The notes below the pieces were generated by a model. It had not been told where the DNA came from. It made no database searches and saw only the letters and a program-made list of their open reading frames with translations. A DNA stretch of 64,000 nt. It comes from Actinomadura luzonensis. GTDB lineage: Bacteria > Actinomycetota > Actinomycetes > Streptosporangiales > Streptosporangiaceae. The stretch spans positions 2,232,001 to 2,296,000 of the forward strand of contig NZ_JAKRKC020000002.1 of NCBI RefSeq assembly GCF_022664455.2, given 5' to 3'. Below are positions 27,700 through 36,552 of this stretch, in pieces; positions within the stretch are counted from its first letter, which is position 1; each line of letters starts with the position of its first letter. The translations under genes were made by a program, and so were the position numbers.

Positions 27700-27703
27700 T
27701 CCC

Positions 27704-28114
27704 GTGACCCCCGCTGTCCGGTTGATCCGTAGTTCTGACCTCGCCCCCGTCCAGTACGCGTACGCGGCCGTCGCCGACGGGCCCGTACGCGCCGTGTGGG
27801 CGGCGGGGGCCTGCCCGCTCGACGCCGACGGCGCGACCGTCTGCCCGGGCGACGTCGCCGGCCAGACCCACCAGGTGATGCGCAACCTCGCCACCTCGCT
27901 CGCCGAGGCCGGCGCGGCGCTGACCGACATCGCCAAGACCACCGTGTACGTCGCCTCGTCCGACCGGGCCGACCTGGTGGCGGCGTGGGAGGTCTACCGC
28001 GAGCACATGGCCGGTTACGACGTCCCGAGCACGCTGCTCGGCATCGCCGTGCTCGGCTACCCGGACCAGCTCGTCGAGGTCGAGGCGGTCGCGGTGCTCC
28101 CCCTGCCGCGCTAG
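27704..28114 (+). CDS. RidA/YjgF family protein
   Basis: A 136-residue RidA-like protein; RidA deaminates reactive enamines/imines formed by PLP enzymes. The family pattern is present: VWAAGACPLDADG, then TSLAEAGAALTDIAKTTVYVA, and the C-terminal VEVEAVAVLP with Glu in place. The arginine that binds substrate carboxylate in true RidA (in a SRP-type motif) is not obvious, so it may belong to another Rid subgroup. GTG start four bases after the luciferase-like gene. Its TAG stop lies within the CTAG that borders the IS element, so the protein appears intact but any downstream cistron has been separated. Confidence 0.85.
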   Translation: MTPAVRLIRSSDLAPVQYAYAAVADGPVRAVWAAGACPLDADGATVCPGDVAGQTHQVMRNLATSLAEAGAALTDIAKTTVYVASSDRADLVAAWEVYREHMAGYDVPSTLLGIAVLGYPDQLVEVEAVAVLPLPR

Positions 28115-29093
28115 ACGAGTAAGTCCTAAGTCGTTCGGTGTGCAGGTACGACGAAGGGTGTCGAGGATCGATGCGTGACGAACGACCTCAACACCCTTCT
28201 GACCGCACTGTACGTGAGAATCGACGACTGGCTGGGCGAATCACCCCGGCTAGGACGACCACCCCGACTGACCGACGCCGAGCTGCTGACCTTGGCGGTG
28301 GCCCAGGTCCTGCTCGGCGTGCACTCCCAGGCCCGCTGGCTGCGCTACGTCCCCGCACATCTGCCCGGCGCCTTTCCGTACCTGCCCGGCCAGTCCGGCT
28401 ACAACAAGCGCCTGCACAAGGCATTGCCCCTGTTCAAACGGGTGATCCGGGCCCTGGCCTGCGACACCGACCTGTGGGACGACCCGCTCTGGGTGGCCGA
28501 CTCCACCCCGGTCGAGTGCGGTCGTTCCCGCCCCACAGCCCGCCGTTCCGAGCTGGCAGGATGGGCCGGCTACGGCTACTGCCGCTCCCACTCACGCTGG
28601 TTCTGGGGCCTGCGCCTGCACCTGATCTGCACCCCGGCCGGACTGCCCATCACCTGGGCCTTGGCCACCCCGAACATCGACGAACGCCGAGTGCTGATGG
28701 CCGTCATCGAACACGACCCGAATCTCGTGGCCGAGCGCCCTGGTTTGCTCATCATCGCCGACAAGGGATACATCTCCGCCGAGCTGGACGCCTTCCTGGC
28801 CGAACGCGGGGTGCGGCTGTTACGCCCGTCCTACCGCAACCGCACACCCCGCCCCGGCGAGGAACTCCTCAAGCCCATCCGCCAGCTCATCGAGTCCGTC
28901 AACGACACTCTCAAAGGTCAACTCGACTTGGAGCTTCACGGCGCCCGAACCGCCATCGGCGTCGGCGCCCGCATCGCCCAGCGCATCCTGGCCCTGACCA
29001 CCGCCATCTGGCACAACCGCGCCACCGGCCAGCCCATCACCCGATCCCTGATCGCCTACGACCACTGACCCGACTTAGGACTTACTCGTCTAG
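28111..29093. mobile_element. IS982-family insertion sequence, complete
   Basis: About 0.98 kb bounded by 23-base perfect inverted repeats: 28111-28133 starting CTAGACGAGTAAGTCC and 29071-29093 as its complement. Because CTAG is itself palindromic, the outermost four bases may be a target duplication rather than part of the repeat, giving an element of 28115-29089. One intact transposase gene lies inside, so the copy is probably functional and recent. It sits exactly at the RidA stop codon, between that gene and the terminator of the convergent VWA/MoxR operon. Confidence 0.88.
28175..29068 (+). CDS. IS982-family DDE transposase
   Basis: A 297-residue transposase from GTG 28175. The N-terminal helical region (LTDAELLTLAVAQVLLG, FPYLPGQSGYNKRL) is typical of the IS982 family. 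The DDE catalytic residues are expected in VADSTPVECG, IIADKGYIS and the Glu of LIESVNDTLKGQ. It catalyses cut-and-paste movement of the surrounding element. The gene is uninterrupted and fills the space between the inverted repeats. Confidence 0.92.
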   Translation: MTNDLNTLLTALYVRIDDWLGESPRLGRPPRLTDAELLTLAVAQVLLGVHSQARWLRYVPAHLPGAFPYLPGQSGYNKRLHKALPLFKRVIRALACDTDLWDDPLWVADSTPVECGRSRPTARRSELAGWAGYGYCRSHSRWFWGLRLHLICTPAGLPITWALATPNIDERRVLMAVIEHDPNLVAERPGLLIIADKGYISAELDAFLAERGVRLLRPSYRNRTPRPGEELLKPIRQLIESVNDTLKGQLDLELHGARTAIGVGARIAQRILALTTAIWHNRATGQPITRSLIAYDH

Positions 29094-29192
29094 TCCTGGC
29101 ACCAACTCCGAAGGAGCTGACCGGCCTCCGCCTGGCCCCACCCCTCGTGAGCTGGGGTGATCCGGCCCGTCCTGGTGCCCGCCCACCGTTCG

Positions 29193-29228
29193 CCGAGCCG
29201 CCCCGCCGGATCGGCCGGGGCGGCTCGG
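29193..29228. terminator. Terminator of the VWA/MoxR operon
   Basis: CCGAGCCGCCCCG and CGGGGCGGCTCGG form 13-base perfect arms around a ten-base loop, 14 bases beyond the stop of the last gene of the minus-strand operon. Confidence 0.8.
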
Positions 29229-29241
29229 TGGGGGCGGAGCG

Positions 29242-32199
29242 TCAGGTGAGCAGGGTCGCCAGGGCGAGGGCGGGCTCGGGGTGGGTGGTGAGCAGGGTGG
29301 CGGCGGCGGTCACGGACGGGTCCGCGCCTCCCGACGGCCCGGCGCCTCCCGACGGCCCGGGGGCTCCCGACGGGTCGGTGGCTTCTGAGGCGGGGGAGCC
29401 GGGCGGCTGCCAGTCGCCCGCGCAGCCGAGCAGGGCCGCCACCGCGTCGCACGTCGCTCGGTGAGCGAACAGCAGCTCCGGCACCGGACCGGCGGCCGCA
29501 CGCCGAGCCCCGGCTCCGGGAGCATCGGCTCCGGCGCCCCCGGTGCCCGCAGCGCCGGCGCTCCCAGCCCCGGGGCCCCCGGCCGCGACAGCCCCCGCGG
29601 TCCGGTCACCGGTCGAGCGGGAGGTCCAGGGCGGCGTGAAGGAGTCGACGGCGGCCAGCGTCGCGGGGAAGGTGCGGCCCGCCTCGCGGACCAGCGCGGG
29701 CATCAGCTCGCCCGCCTCGTCCTTCAGCGTCGTGATCAGCCGCGGCAGCCACGGCAGCAGCACCGCGTCCGGCAGCCGCCCGAACGCCTTGGAGATCACC
29801 TCCACCACGAACCCCGACAGCGCCGGCACCGGCTCCATGGCCTGCACGAACCCCATGATGTACTGCGGGAACGCCGGCACCACCAGCGGGTTGCCGAGCA
29901 GGTCGTCGCACCGCTGCCGCAGGTCGGCCACGGTCATCAGGCCGAGCTGGGTCCGCGCCGCCCACAGCAGCGCCACCTTGGCCGGCGCCTCCGGATGCGA
30001 CTGCCGCACCGCCAGCTCGAGCTGCGCCCGGTCGCAGCCCAGCGCCAGCGCCAGGCTCTCCATCGAGAACAGGAACCCGAGCATCGCCCCGACCTGCCGC
30101 ACGCCCGTGTCGTCGTCGTCGAACGCGGTCGGCAGCAGCGTGCAGTAGTGCGCGTACCCGGCGGTCGCGAACTCCTCGCACCAGGCCGGCAGCGCCGGCT
30201 CGCCGGCCCGGTAGTAGGCCAGCAGCCGCCGGATGCGGCGCAGCACCTCGGGCGCGTCGTCCACGCTCCGCTCGCCGGCCAGCAGCTCCACCGCGCGGGC
30301 GCCCAGCTCGTCGGCGAAGCGCCGGCTGCCGAGGTAGAGCACCGCGTCCTCGACCGCCGCCAGCGCCACCGCCGCCGTCGCCTTCGGGTCCCAGACCTGG
30401 CGCCGCAGCCGCTGCTCCAGCACCTGCTCGACGGTCACGCCCTCGTAGCCGAGCTCGATCAGCGCGCGCTGGTGCTTGCCGAACGCCAGGTCCCAGCTCT
30501 CCTGGATGGCCCGCTCCCCGAGCCGCCGCTCGCCCATGATGGGCCGCACCGCGTCGGGCGGCAGCAGGTAGCGCAGCATCCACAGCAGGTCGGAGCAGGG
30601 GCCGAGGGCCGGGTCGGCGCGCAGGTCCAGCAGGGCCCGCTGGATCGTGCGCTTGTCCAGGTCGAGGCCGAGCGGGGCGAGCCGGTCGTGGACGTTCCTG
30701 GCCAGCGGGGGCAGCGCGTCGTAGCCGACCTCGCCGACGCGGTCGCCGCCGAGCAGGATCTCGCACAGCCGCCGCACGTCCCTGCGGCCGGGGACGGCGT
30801 CCTTCTCGATGCAGGTGACGGCCGCGTCCTGGAAGTCGTACGGGGTGGGCCGGGCCCGGCCGCGCAGGCCGGCCAGCAGGATCGAGGTCTCGAACACCGC
30901 GATCGCGTCGGCCGTGCTGGCGAGGTAGCCGTTGCGGCGGGCCAGCCGGACGATGTCCACGCACCAGCCGAGCAGTTCGTCCTCGTCGAGCGCGTCGAGC
31001 GCGGGCGGCACGGACAGGAAGCCGGTGAGCTCATCGGCGATCGACTCACCGGCCTGCGGAGGGGCGGGCTTGGGGGTGGCGGGCTTCCGGGTGGCGGGGC
31101 CGCGTCCGGCGCCCTTCTGGCCGGTGAGCCGGAACGGGGTCAGCCGGTCGCGCCTGACCGCCTTCGCCCAGGTGGCCGCCGCGATCGACACCGACCCCGA
31201 GGCCAGCCCGAACTGCGCCTCGATGGCCGAGTGGCTGGACGGGATCAGCCCGTACAGCCAGGTCGTGCCGGTGCGCGGGCTGATCTCGAACGGCGCCGCC
31301 GAGCGCACCCCGAACTGCTCGACCCGGCTCGCCGCGTGGAAGGCGCCGCACACGTACAGGCAGTCGGCGGGGTCGGCGCCGGTGGCGGCCAGGTGCTCGC
31401 GCATCCGGGTCCACATGTGGCGCTCGCGGTCCTCGTCGACGGCGAGGCGGGCCGGGTCGCGGCTCAGGCGCCGGAACAGGCTGCCGATCAGCACCATCAC
31501 CTGCCGGTAGGTGGCGTAGCCGGCGCCGGACAGCGGCTGCTCGACGTACTGGTCCCACCACTCCGACCAGTGGCGCACCTTGCCGTGGTGCAGCAGGTGC
31601 TCCTCCAGCTCGGCGAAGCGGGGCCGCAGGTCGCCGATCTCGACGCCCACCGCGTCGCCGTGCAGCCCGGCCTCCTCGCCGTGCTCCCGCTGCCGCTCCT
31701 CCTCCCGCGCCCACTGGAAGACGTGGTCGGTCGAGCGGTCGACCAGCACCAGCTCGACGCCGGGCGTCTCCAGCGCGTACGCGATCGCCTGGTACTCGGC
31801 TGACGCCTCGGTGACCGGCGCGACCACGCTGAGCGGCGCCCACTCCTTGGGGAAGCCGTCGAGGTCGGTCGCGAACGCCTGCACCGCGACCGGCAGCCGG
31901 CAGTTGCGCAGCTCGGTGAGCAGCGGCTGGAGGTCTTCGCACAGCTCCAGGTAGATGACCTTCGGCTGCTTCTCGCGCAGCCTGCGCACCATCGCCAGCG
32001 CCGAGGCGGGGGAGTGGTGGCAGACCGGGAAGATCTCCAGCTCCTCGCGCAGCGCCCGGTCCACGTCGTCGACCATGCCGGTGAGGACGCCGGACACGGC
32101 GTCGCCGCCGAAGTCGCGCGCCGCCCGCGCGAGCTGCTCCCGCAGCGGGTCGAACGTGCCGCCGATCATGGAAGGGCCGCTCATGGAGGAGCCGCTCAT
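29242..32199 (-). CDS. DUF5682-type large protein of MoxR/VWA operon
   Basis: A 985-residue cytoplasmic protein I assign to the DUF5682 group by its N-terminus and context. Residues about 55-330 start with IFPVCHHSPASALAMVRRL, followed by VIYLEL with Glu85, a H-x(n)-E pattern resembling TraB/TIKI or EreA/ChaN-type folds (inference). Another His-rich strand is CLYVCGAFHAASR. A helical region of about 500 residues follows, then a Gly/Ala/Pro-rich linker and a short C-terminal segment. The ATG overlaps the MoxR stop (ATGA). As last gene of the operon it may be the effector acted on by the MoxR ATPase. Function unknown. Confidence 0.7.
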   Translation of the reverse strand: MSGSSMSGPSMIGGTFDPLREQLARAARDFGGDAVSGVLTGMVDDVDRALREELEIFPVCHHSPASALAMVRRLREKQPKVIYLELCEDLQPLLTELRNCRLPVAVQAFATDLDGFPKEWAPLSVVAPVTEASAEYQAIAYALETPGVELVLVDRSTDHVFQWAREEERQREHGEEAGLHGDAVGVEIGDLRPRFAELEEHLLHHGKVRHWSEWWDQYVEQPLSGAGYATYRQVMVLIGSLFRRLSRDPARLAVDEDRERHMWTRMREHLAATGADPADCLYVCGAFHAASRVEQFGVRSAAPFEISPRTGTTWLYGLIPSSHSAIEAQFGLASGSVSIAAATWAKAVRRDRLTPFRLTGQKGAGRGPATRKPATPKPAPPQAGESIADELTGFLSVPPALDALDEDELLGWCVDIVRLARRNGYLASTADAIAVFETSILLAGLRGRARPTPYDFQDAAVTCIEKDAVPGRRDVRRLCEILLGGDRVGEVGYDALPPLARNVHDRLAPLGLDLDKRTIQRALLDLRADPALGPCSDLLWMLRYLLPPDAVRPIMGERRLGERAIQESWDLAFGKHQRALIELGYEGVTVEQVLEQRLRRQVWDPKATAAVALAAVEDAVLYLGSRRFADELGARAVELLAGERSVDDAPEVLRRIRRLLAYYRAGEPALPAWCEEFATAGYAHYCTLLPTAFDDDDTGVRQVGAMLGFLFSMESLALALGCDRAQLELAVRQSHPEAPAKVALLWAARTQLGLMTVADLRQRCDDLLGNPLVVPAFPQYIMGFVQAMEPVPALSGFVVEVISKAFGRLPDAVLLPWLPRLITTLKDEAGELMPALVREAGRTFPATLAAVDSFTPPWTSRSTGDRTAGAVAAGGPGAGSAGAAGTGGAGADAPGAGARRAAAGPVPELLFAHRATCDAVAALLGCAGDWQPPGSPASEATDPSGAPGPSGGAGPSGGADPSVTAAATLLTTHPEPALALATLLT

Positions 32200-33308
32200 G
32201 ACAGGGTCGCGATGGCCTCGCGGCCGCCGTCGAGGAACTCCTGCCACGGCCCGCCGTCCTTCTTGCCGCGCGGCTCGACGACGCCGTGCCAGTACTTGTT
32301 GAGTATCGCCAGGTCCTCAGGGCTGCGCCGGGCCAGCGAGCCGACCAGCGAGCCGGCGAGCGTCTGCGCCCGCAGCACCCGGTCGCCGAAGAAGTGGCTG
32401 TGCAGGATCGCGTCCTCCAGCACGCCGATCTGCTCGGCCGTGGACAGCGCCGACTCCAGCCGCTCGTCGTCGCTGGTCGCCGAGGCCGCCGCCGAGCGCA
32501 GGTCGGCGAAGCTCTGCAGCAGGATGTCCAGCAGCGTCGGCGGCAGGTCCAGCTCGATCCGGTGCCGCCGCAGCAGCTCCTCGGTACGGAAGCGGACGAT
32601 CTCCGCCTCGCTCTTCTTGTTCGTCACGACCGGGATGCGCACGAAGTTGAAGCGGCGCTTCAGCGCGGACGACAGGTCGTTGACGCCCCGGTCGCGGCTG
32701 TTGGCGGTGGCGATGACGGAGAAGCCGGGCTGCGCGAAGACGATGTTGTCGTCGTCCAGCTCGGGGATGGAGACGTACTTCTCCGACAGGATCGAGATCA
32801 GCGCGTCCTGGACGTCGCTGGTGGAGCGGGTCAGCTCCTCGAAGCGGCCGATCACGCCCCGCTCCATCGCCGTCATGATCGGCGAGGGGATCATGGACGC
32901 GCGCGACTGGCCCTTGGCGATCACCATGGACACGTTCCACGAGTACTTGATGTGGTCCTCGGTGGTGCCGGCGGTGCCCTGCACCACGAGCGTGGAGTTG
33001 CGGCAGATGGCCGCCGCCAGCAGCTCGGCCAGCCAGCTCTTGCCGGTGCCCGGGTCGCCGATCAGCAGCAGGCCCCGGTCGGAGGCGAGGGTCACGATGC
33101 TCCGCTCCACGAAGCTCCGGTCGCCGAACCACTTCTGCGAGATCTCCCGGTCGAGCCCGTCGGCGCGCTCGGAGCCGAGCACGAACAGCCGGACCATGCG
33201 GGGGCTGAGCCGCCACGAGAACGGCTTCGGGCCGTCGTCGACCGACTCCAGGTAGTCGAGCTCGTCGGCGTACTTGACCTCTGCGGGGGCGCGCAGCATG
33301 TCACTCAT
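32196..33308 (-). CDS. MoxR-type AAA+ ATPase
   Basis: A 370-residue AAA+ ATPase of the MoxR/chelatase-like clade, which remodels or activates partner proteins together with a VWA protein. Walker A is GDPGTGKS at residues 84-91. The Walker B/helix-2 region reads GVIGRFEELTRSTSDVQDAL, sensor 1 is VIATANSRDRG, and the arginine-containing LKRRFNFVRIP follows. The start ATG has AGGAGA upstream. It lies 11 bases downstream of the VWA gene and overlaps the DUF5682-type gene, so stoichiometric production with both is expected. The C-terminal part after 270 is helical. Confidence 0.9.
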   Translation of the reverse strand: MSDMLRAPAEVKYADELDYLESVDDGPKPFSWRLSPRMVRLFVLGSERADGLDREISQKWFGDRSFVERSIVTLASDRGLLLIGDPGTGKSWLAELLAAAICRNSTLVVQGTAGTTEDHIKYSWNVSMVIAKGQSRASMIPSPIMTAMERGVIGRFEELTRSTSDVQDALISILSEKYVSIPELDDDNIVFAQPGFSVIATANSRDRGVNDLSSALKRRFNFVRIPVVTNKKSEAEIVRFRTEELLRRHRIELDLPPTLLDILLQSFADLRSAAASATSDDERLESALSTAEQIGVLEDAILHSHFFGDRVLRAQTLAGSLVGSLARRSPEDLAILNKYWHGVVEPRGKKDGGPWQEFLDGGREAIATLS

Positions 33309-33319
33309 CAGCGGGTCTC

Positions 33320-34630
33320 CTAGGTGAGGAAGTTCTTGAGCTCGAGGACGAGCTTGCGGATGTGGCCGGACAGGACGGGGGTGCCCAGGTCCTTGAGCTT
33401 CTGGCGGTACCAGGGGTCGACGCTCTGGTGGCCGGAGCTGTTGACCGAGCCGACGGGGATGAACTTCACCCCCGAGCGGTGGATCGCCTCGAAGTCGGTG
33501 ATCAGCGACCGGTTGTCGTAGAAGTCGGAGATCCACACCATCACGGTGTTGCGCGGGTCGGCGATCTTGGGCCGGGCCAGCGCCATCGCGACCGTGCCGT
33601 CGGTGCCGCCGCCGAGCGTGGTGCGCAGCAGCACCTCGAACGGGTCGGCCACCCACGGGGTCAGGTCGAGCGCCCTGGTGTCGTAGGCGACGAGGTGCAC
33701 GTCGACCTTGGGCAGCCCGGCGAAGATGGACGCCAGGATCGTGCAGTTGACCATCGCGTCCACCATCGAGCCGGACTGGTCGACGACCACGATCAGCCGG
33801 GCCGGCGTGGTGCGGCGCGCGGTGTGCTTGTAGAACAGCCGGTCCACGTAGAGCCGCTGGTCCTCCGGGCTCCAGTTGGTGAGGTTCTTCCAGATCGTCC
33901 GGTCGAGGTCGAGGTTGCGGAACACCCGCTTCGGCGGCACCGACCGGTCGATGACGCCTGCGCTGGTCTTCTCGACCTGGGTGCGCAGCACCTCGGCCAC
34001 CTCGTCGACGAACCTGCGGATGAGCGCCTTGGCGTTGGCCAGCGCCACGCCCGACAGGTTGTGCTTGTCGCGCAGCAGCTGCTCGATGAGCGACATGCTG
34101 GGTGTGAGCTGCCGCGCCAGGCGGGAGTCGGCCAGCACCTCGCGCAGGTGCATGCGCTTGACCAGGTCGCCCTCGATGCCGGCGAGGACGGCGGCCACCT
34201 CGTCGTCGCCGGGGGAGTGGCCCCGGCCGCCGGCCTCGGTGCCCCTGCCCTTGCCGAGCCAGCCGGCGTCCCGCTTCCAGCGTTCGAGCTGCTCGGCGGT
34301 GACGTTGCCGCTGCCGGTGCAGAAGACGTTGAGCAGCAGCTTGGAGACCAGCGCGGCGCGCCGGACCTCGCCGCCCGCCTCGTGCTCGCGCTCGGTCATG
34401 AGGTCGCGCAGCTCGTCGCCGAGCGCGGGGAAGCGCTGGACCAGCGTGTCGACGGACACGCCCGGGTCGAGCAGCGCGGGCGGCAGGCCGAGGTCCTCGA
34501 CGACGGCCAGGCCGGCTCTCTCCAGGGCGGGCTGCTCGTCGGCGCCGAACAGCCGCGACATCAGCCGCCAGTAGAGCACCTGACGGCGGGTCTCGTCGGC
34601 TTGCGTGTCGTGGGTCGGTCGCTGGGTCAT
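33320..34630 (-). CDS. VWA-domain protein partner of MoxR ATPase
   Basis: A 436-residue protein with an N-terminal helical region (about 1-270) and a C-terminal von Willebrand A domain. The metal-ion-dependent adhesion site is complete: DQSGS in VVVDQSGSMVDA near residue 285, the Thr in GGGTDGT and the Asp in WISDFYD. Such proteins work with MoxR ATPases as substrate-recruiting or activating subunits, as CoxE, ChlD or YehP-like proteins do. ATG 34630 overlaps the previous stop (ATGA). The RSVPPKRVFRNLDLDRTIWKNL segment before the VWA domain is shared by this protein group. Confidence 0.88.
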   Translation of the reverse strand: MTQRPTHDTQADETRRQVLYWRLMSRLFGADEQPALERAGLAVVEDLGLPPALLDPGVSVDTLVQRFPALGDELRDLMTEREHEAGGEVRRAALVSKLLLNVFCTGSGNVTAEQLERWKRDAGWLGKGRGTEAGGRGHSPGDDEVAAVLAGIEGDLVKRMHLREVLADSRLARQLTPSMSLIEQLLRDKHNLSGVALANAKALIRRFVDEVAEVLRTQVEKTSAGVIDRSVPPKRVFRNLDLDRTIWKNLTNWSPEDQRLYVDRLFYKHTARRTTPARLIVVVDQSGSMVDAMVNCTILASIFAGLPKVDVHLVAYDTRALDLTPWVADPFEVLLRTTLGGGTDGTVAMALARPKIADPRNTVMVWISDFYDNRSLITDFEAIHRSGVKFIPVGSVNSSGHQSVDPWYRQKLKDLGTPVLSGHIRKLVLELKNFLT

Positions 34631-36012
34631 TTGCGCAGCAACCGTCCCGCTCGCTCGCGGAGCACGGCGACGGGGTCGCCGGCCCTGGCCTCGGCCTTGA
34701 CCACCTTGGGGTCGGCCGGGCCGAGCGCCCAGTCGCCGGTGTGCGCGGTGACGGGCTTCTTCTGCACCGTGGCCTGGACGGCGAGCGGCTGCAGCAGCCA
34801 CCGGCCGCCGTCCCAGCGCAGCAGGCCGAGGCAGGTGGAGGAGGCCGCCACCAGCTCGGGCGTCAGCGGGGTGCAGGACGGCAGCCGGTCGAGGTCGAGC
34901 GCGAGCCGGTTGCCGCCGAGCTCCAGCGTCTCGCCGTCGACCCGGTAGTGCTCCACGAGCACCGGCTCGGCGATGCGCACCGGGTGGCGGTCGAGCGGCG
35001 GGACGGGCGGCGCCTGCGCCGCGCCGAGCAGCACGCGGGCGGTGGTGAACGGGTCGGCCGCCTCGCCCGCCCGCGCGAGGTCGTCGTGCCACACCAGGTC
35101 GCCGCCCGGCAGCAGCGGCATGCCGGCGAGGTCGAGGGCGTGGTGACCGGCGAGCGCGCCGAGCAGCACCGGATGGCCGGCCAGCAGCCGCCACACGGCC
35201 GGGCCGGTGATGGTGTCGACCTTCGCGGCGGCGACCCCGGCCCGGACCAGCCGCGCCGGGCCGCCCCCGGCGGGCTCCAGGACGCCGTGCACCTGGACGC
35301 GGACCACCGTGGCGTGCTCGTGCACGTCGGCGCCGAGGACCAGCAGCCGGCCCGACACCGGCTCCGGCGTGCCGTGCCAGGGGCCGGACCTGGCCAGGAG
35401 CAGGCCGCGCGCCCACAGGTCGGCCCAGCGGCGGGCGGGCAGCAGGTCCATCGCGCTCACCGGGCAGGAGGCGCGCAGCTCGGCCGCCAGGCCGTCGAGC
35501 AGCACCGCCAGGCCGCGCAGCGCGGGCACGCCGAGCAGCGCCTCGACCGTGCGGTCGGACGGGGTGACGACGTCGTGGTCGACGCCGCGCCACCCGGTGA
35601 TGGCCAGCTCCGCAGCCAGGCGCGGGCGCCCGCCAGCAGGTTGTCCGGCTGGTCGCCCGCGGGCACGGCGGGCGCGTCCCAGGGGCGCGGGCCCGGCGAG
35701 CGCGGCGTCGAGCCGGGCCAGCAGGGCGTCGTGCGCCGCGCCGGTGAGCGCGGCCCGCCACGCCGGCCAGCGCGGCCAGGTGCTCGTCGCCGACGGAGCC
35801 CGCGACCACCTCTCCACGGCCTCGCCGGCGCGGTCGCCGAGCGGGCTGCCGGCCAGCGCGCCCGCCAGCGCGGCCAGCGCCGCCGCCGGCTCCTCGCCGA
35901 CGCGGGCGAACCCGAGCGCGAGCGCCTGGTCGAACCCGGCCACCAGGCCGAGCGCCTCGGCCACGCCGGCCGGCCCGGCGGCCGTCAGCTCCCCGAGCTG
36001 TACGTCAAGCAT
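34627..36012 (-). CDS. Unrecognised protein of the SWIM-VWA-MoxR operon; contains out-of-frame patches
   Basis: A 461-residue reading frame that I cannot place in a family. It is Ala/Leu-rich, with probable helical repeats at the start and a C-terminal region with WRLLAGHPVLLGALAGHHAL and LLRWDGGRWLLQPLAVQATV. Two short internal stretches look out of frame. Around 35757-35812 the frame gives Trp/Pro/Arg-rich sequence while a neighbouring frame reads GSVGDEHLAALAGVAG. Around 35620-35685 it gives GRARRARGRPAGQPAGGRP while another frame reads WDAPAVPAGDQPDNLLAGAR. Each patch is restored by a second one-base change, so the ends remain in frame. Start ATG 36012 follows the SWIM-like gene by 51 bases. 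Confidence 0.65.
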   Translation of the reverse strand: MLDVQLGELTAAGPAGVAEALGLVAGFDQALALGFARVGEEPAAALAALAGALAGSPLGDRAGEAVERWSRAPSATSTWPRWPAWRAALTGAAHDALLARLDAALAGPAPLGRARRARGRPAGQPAGGRPRLAAELAITGWRGVDHDVVTPSDRTVEALLGVPALRGLAVLLDGLAAELRASCPVSAMDLLPARRWADLWARGLLLARSGPWHGTPEPVSGRLLVLGADVHEHATVVRVQVHGVLEPAGGGPARLVRAGVAAAKVDTITGPAVWRLLAGHPVLLGALAGHHALDLAGMPLLPGGDLVWHDDLARAGEAADPFTTARVLLGAAQAPPVPPLDRHPVRIAEPVLVEHYRVDGETLELGGNRLALDLDRLPSCTPLTPELVAASSTCLGLLRWDGGRWLLQPLAVQATVQKKPVTAHTGDWALGPADPKVVKAEARAGDPVAVLRERAGRLLRK

Positions 36013-36063
36013 CAGCCCTCACCTCGCCGGTCGGCTCGTCGCGGGTCGCGGCGGTCATGCCCC

Positions 36064-36552
36064 TCATCGGCGCACCGCCCCCGTCGCCGGGAACCAGTGC
36101 AGCTCGGCCAGCGGCTCGGTGCTGTCGGGCACCTCCAGGTAGGCCAGGTGACGCAGGAAGCGGCTGAACACGACCGCCGCCGGCGTGCGCTCGACCGGCC
36201 CGTTCAGCTGCAGCCCGGTCTCCGGGGACGCCTCCACCCGCAGGTAGCGGGCCACCCGGTCGAGGCCGTACTGGAGGATCGCCTCGTCGGCCAGCATACG
36301 TACGTGCTTGCAGGCGTAGCCGTGCAGCGCCCCGCAGGGGCGGTTGTTGTTGGTGCTGCAGCTCATCGCCAGGCTGCCGGCGGTGATCGAGGAGACGTAG
36401 ACCCGCTCGATGTCGGACCCGCTCGACACCACTCCCTGGAGCCGGCCGTCGGCCAGCTCGACGAACGGCACCTTGGCCAGTTTGCGTGGCTCGACGGGCG
36501 CGACCACCCGTACCACGCTGCGTTGCTCCCACGCGGTCCTGTCCGCGTCCAC
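36064..36552 (-). CDS. SWIM-like zinc-binding protein, first gene of the MoxR/VWA operon
   Basis: A 162-residue protein with a cysteine/histidine cluster C65-x7-C73-x7-C81-K-H83 (CSTNNNRPCGALHGYACKH) resembling a SWIM zinc finger, a module used for DNA or protein binding. Flanking strands KVPFVELADGRLQGVVSSGS and YVSSITAGSLAMSC suggest a small beta-rich fold. The C-terminal part ends LAELHWFPATGAVRR. It is the promoter-proximal gene of the five-gene minus-strand operon and divergent from the GntR regulator of the aromatic cluster. A role as sensor or adaptor for the ATPase is plausible but untested. Confidence 0.7.
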   Translation of the reverse strand: MDADRTAWEQRSVVRVVAPVEPRKLAKVPFVELADGRLQGVVSSGSDIERVYVSSITAGSLAMSCSTNNNRPCGALHGYACKHVRMLADEAILQYGLDRVARYLRVEASPETGLQLNGPVERTPAAVVFSRFLRHLAYLEVPDSTEPLAELHWFPATGAVRR

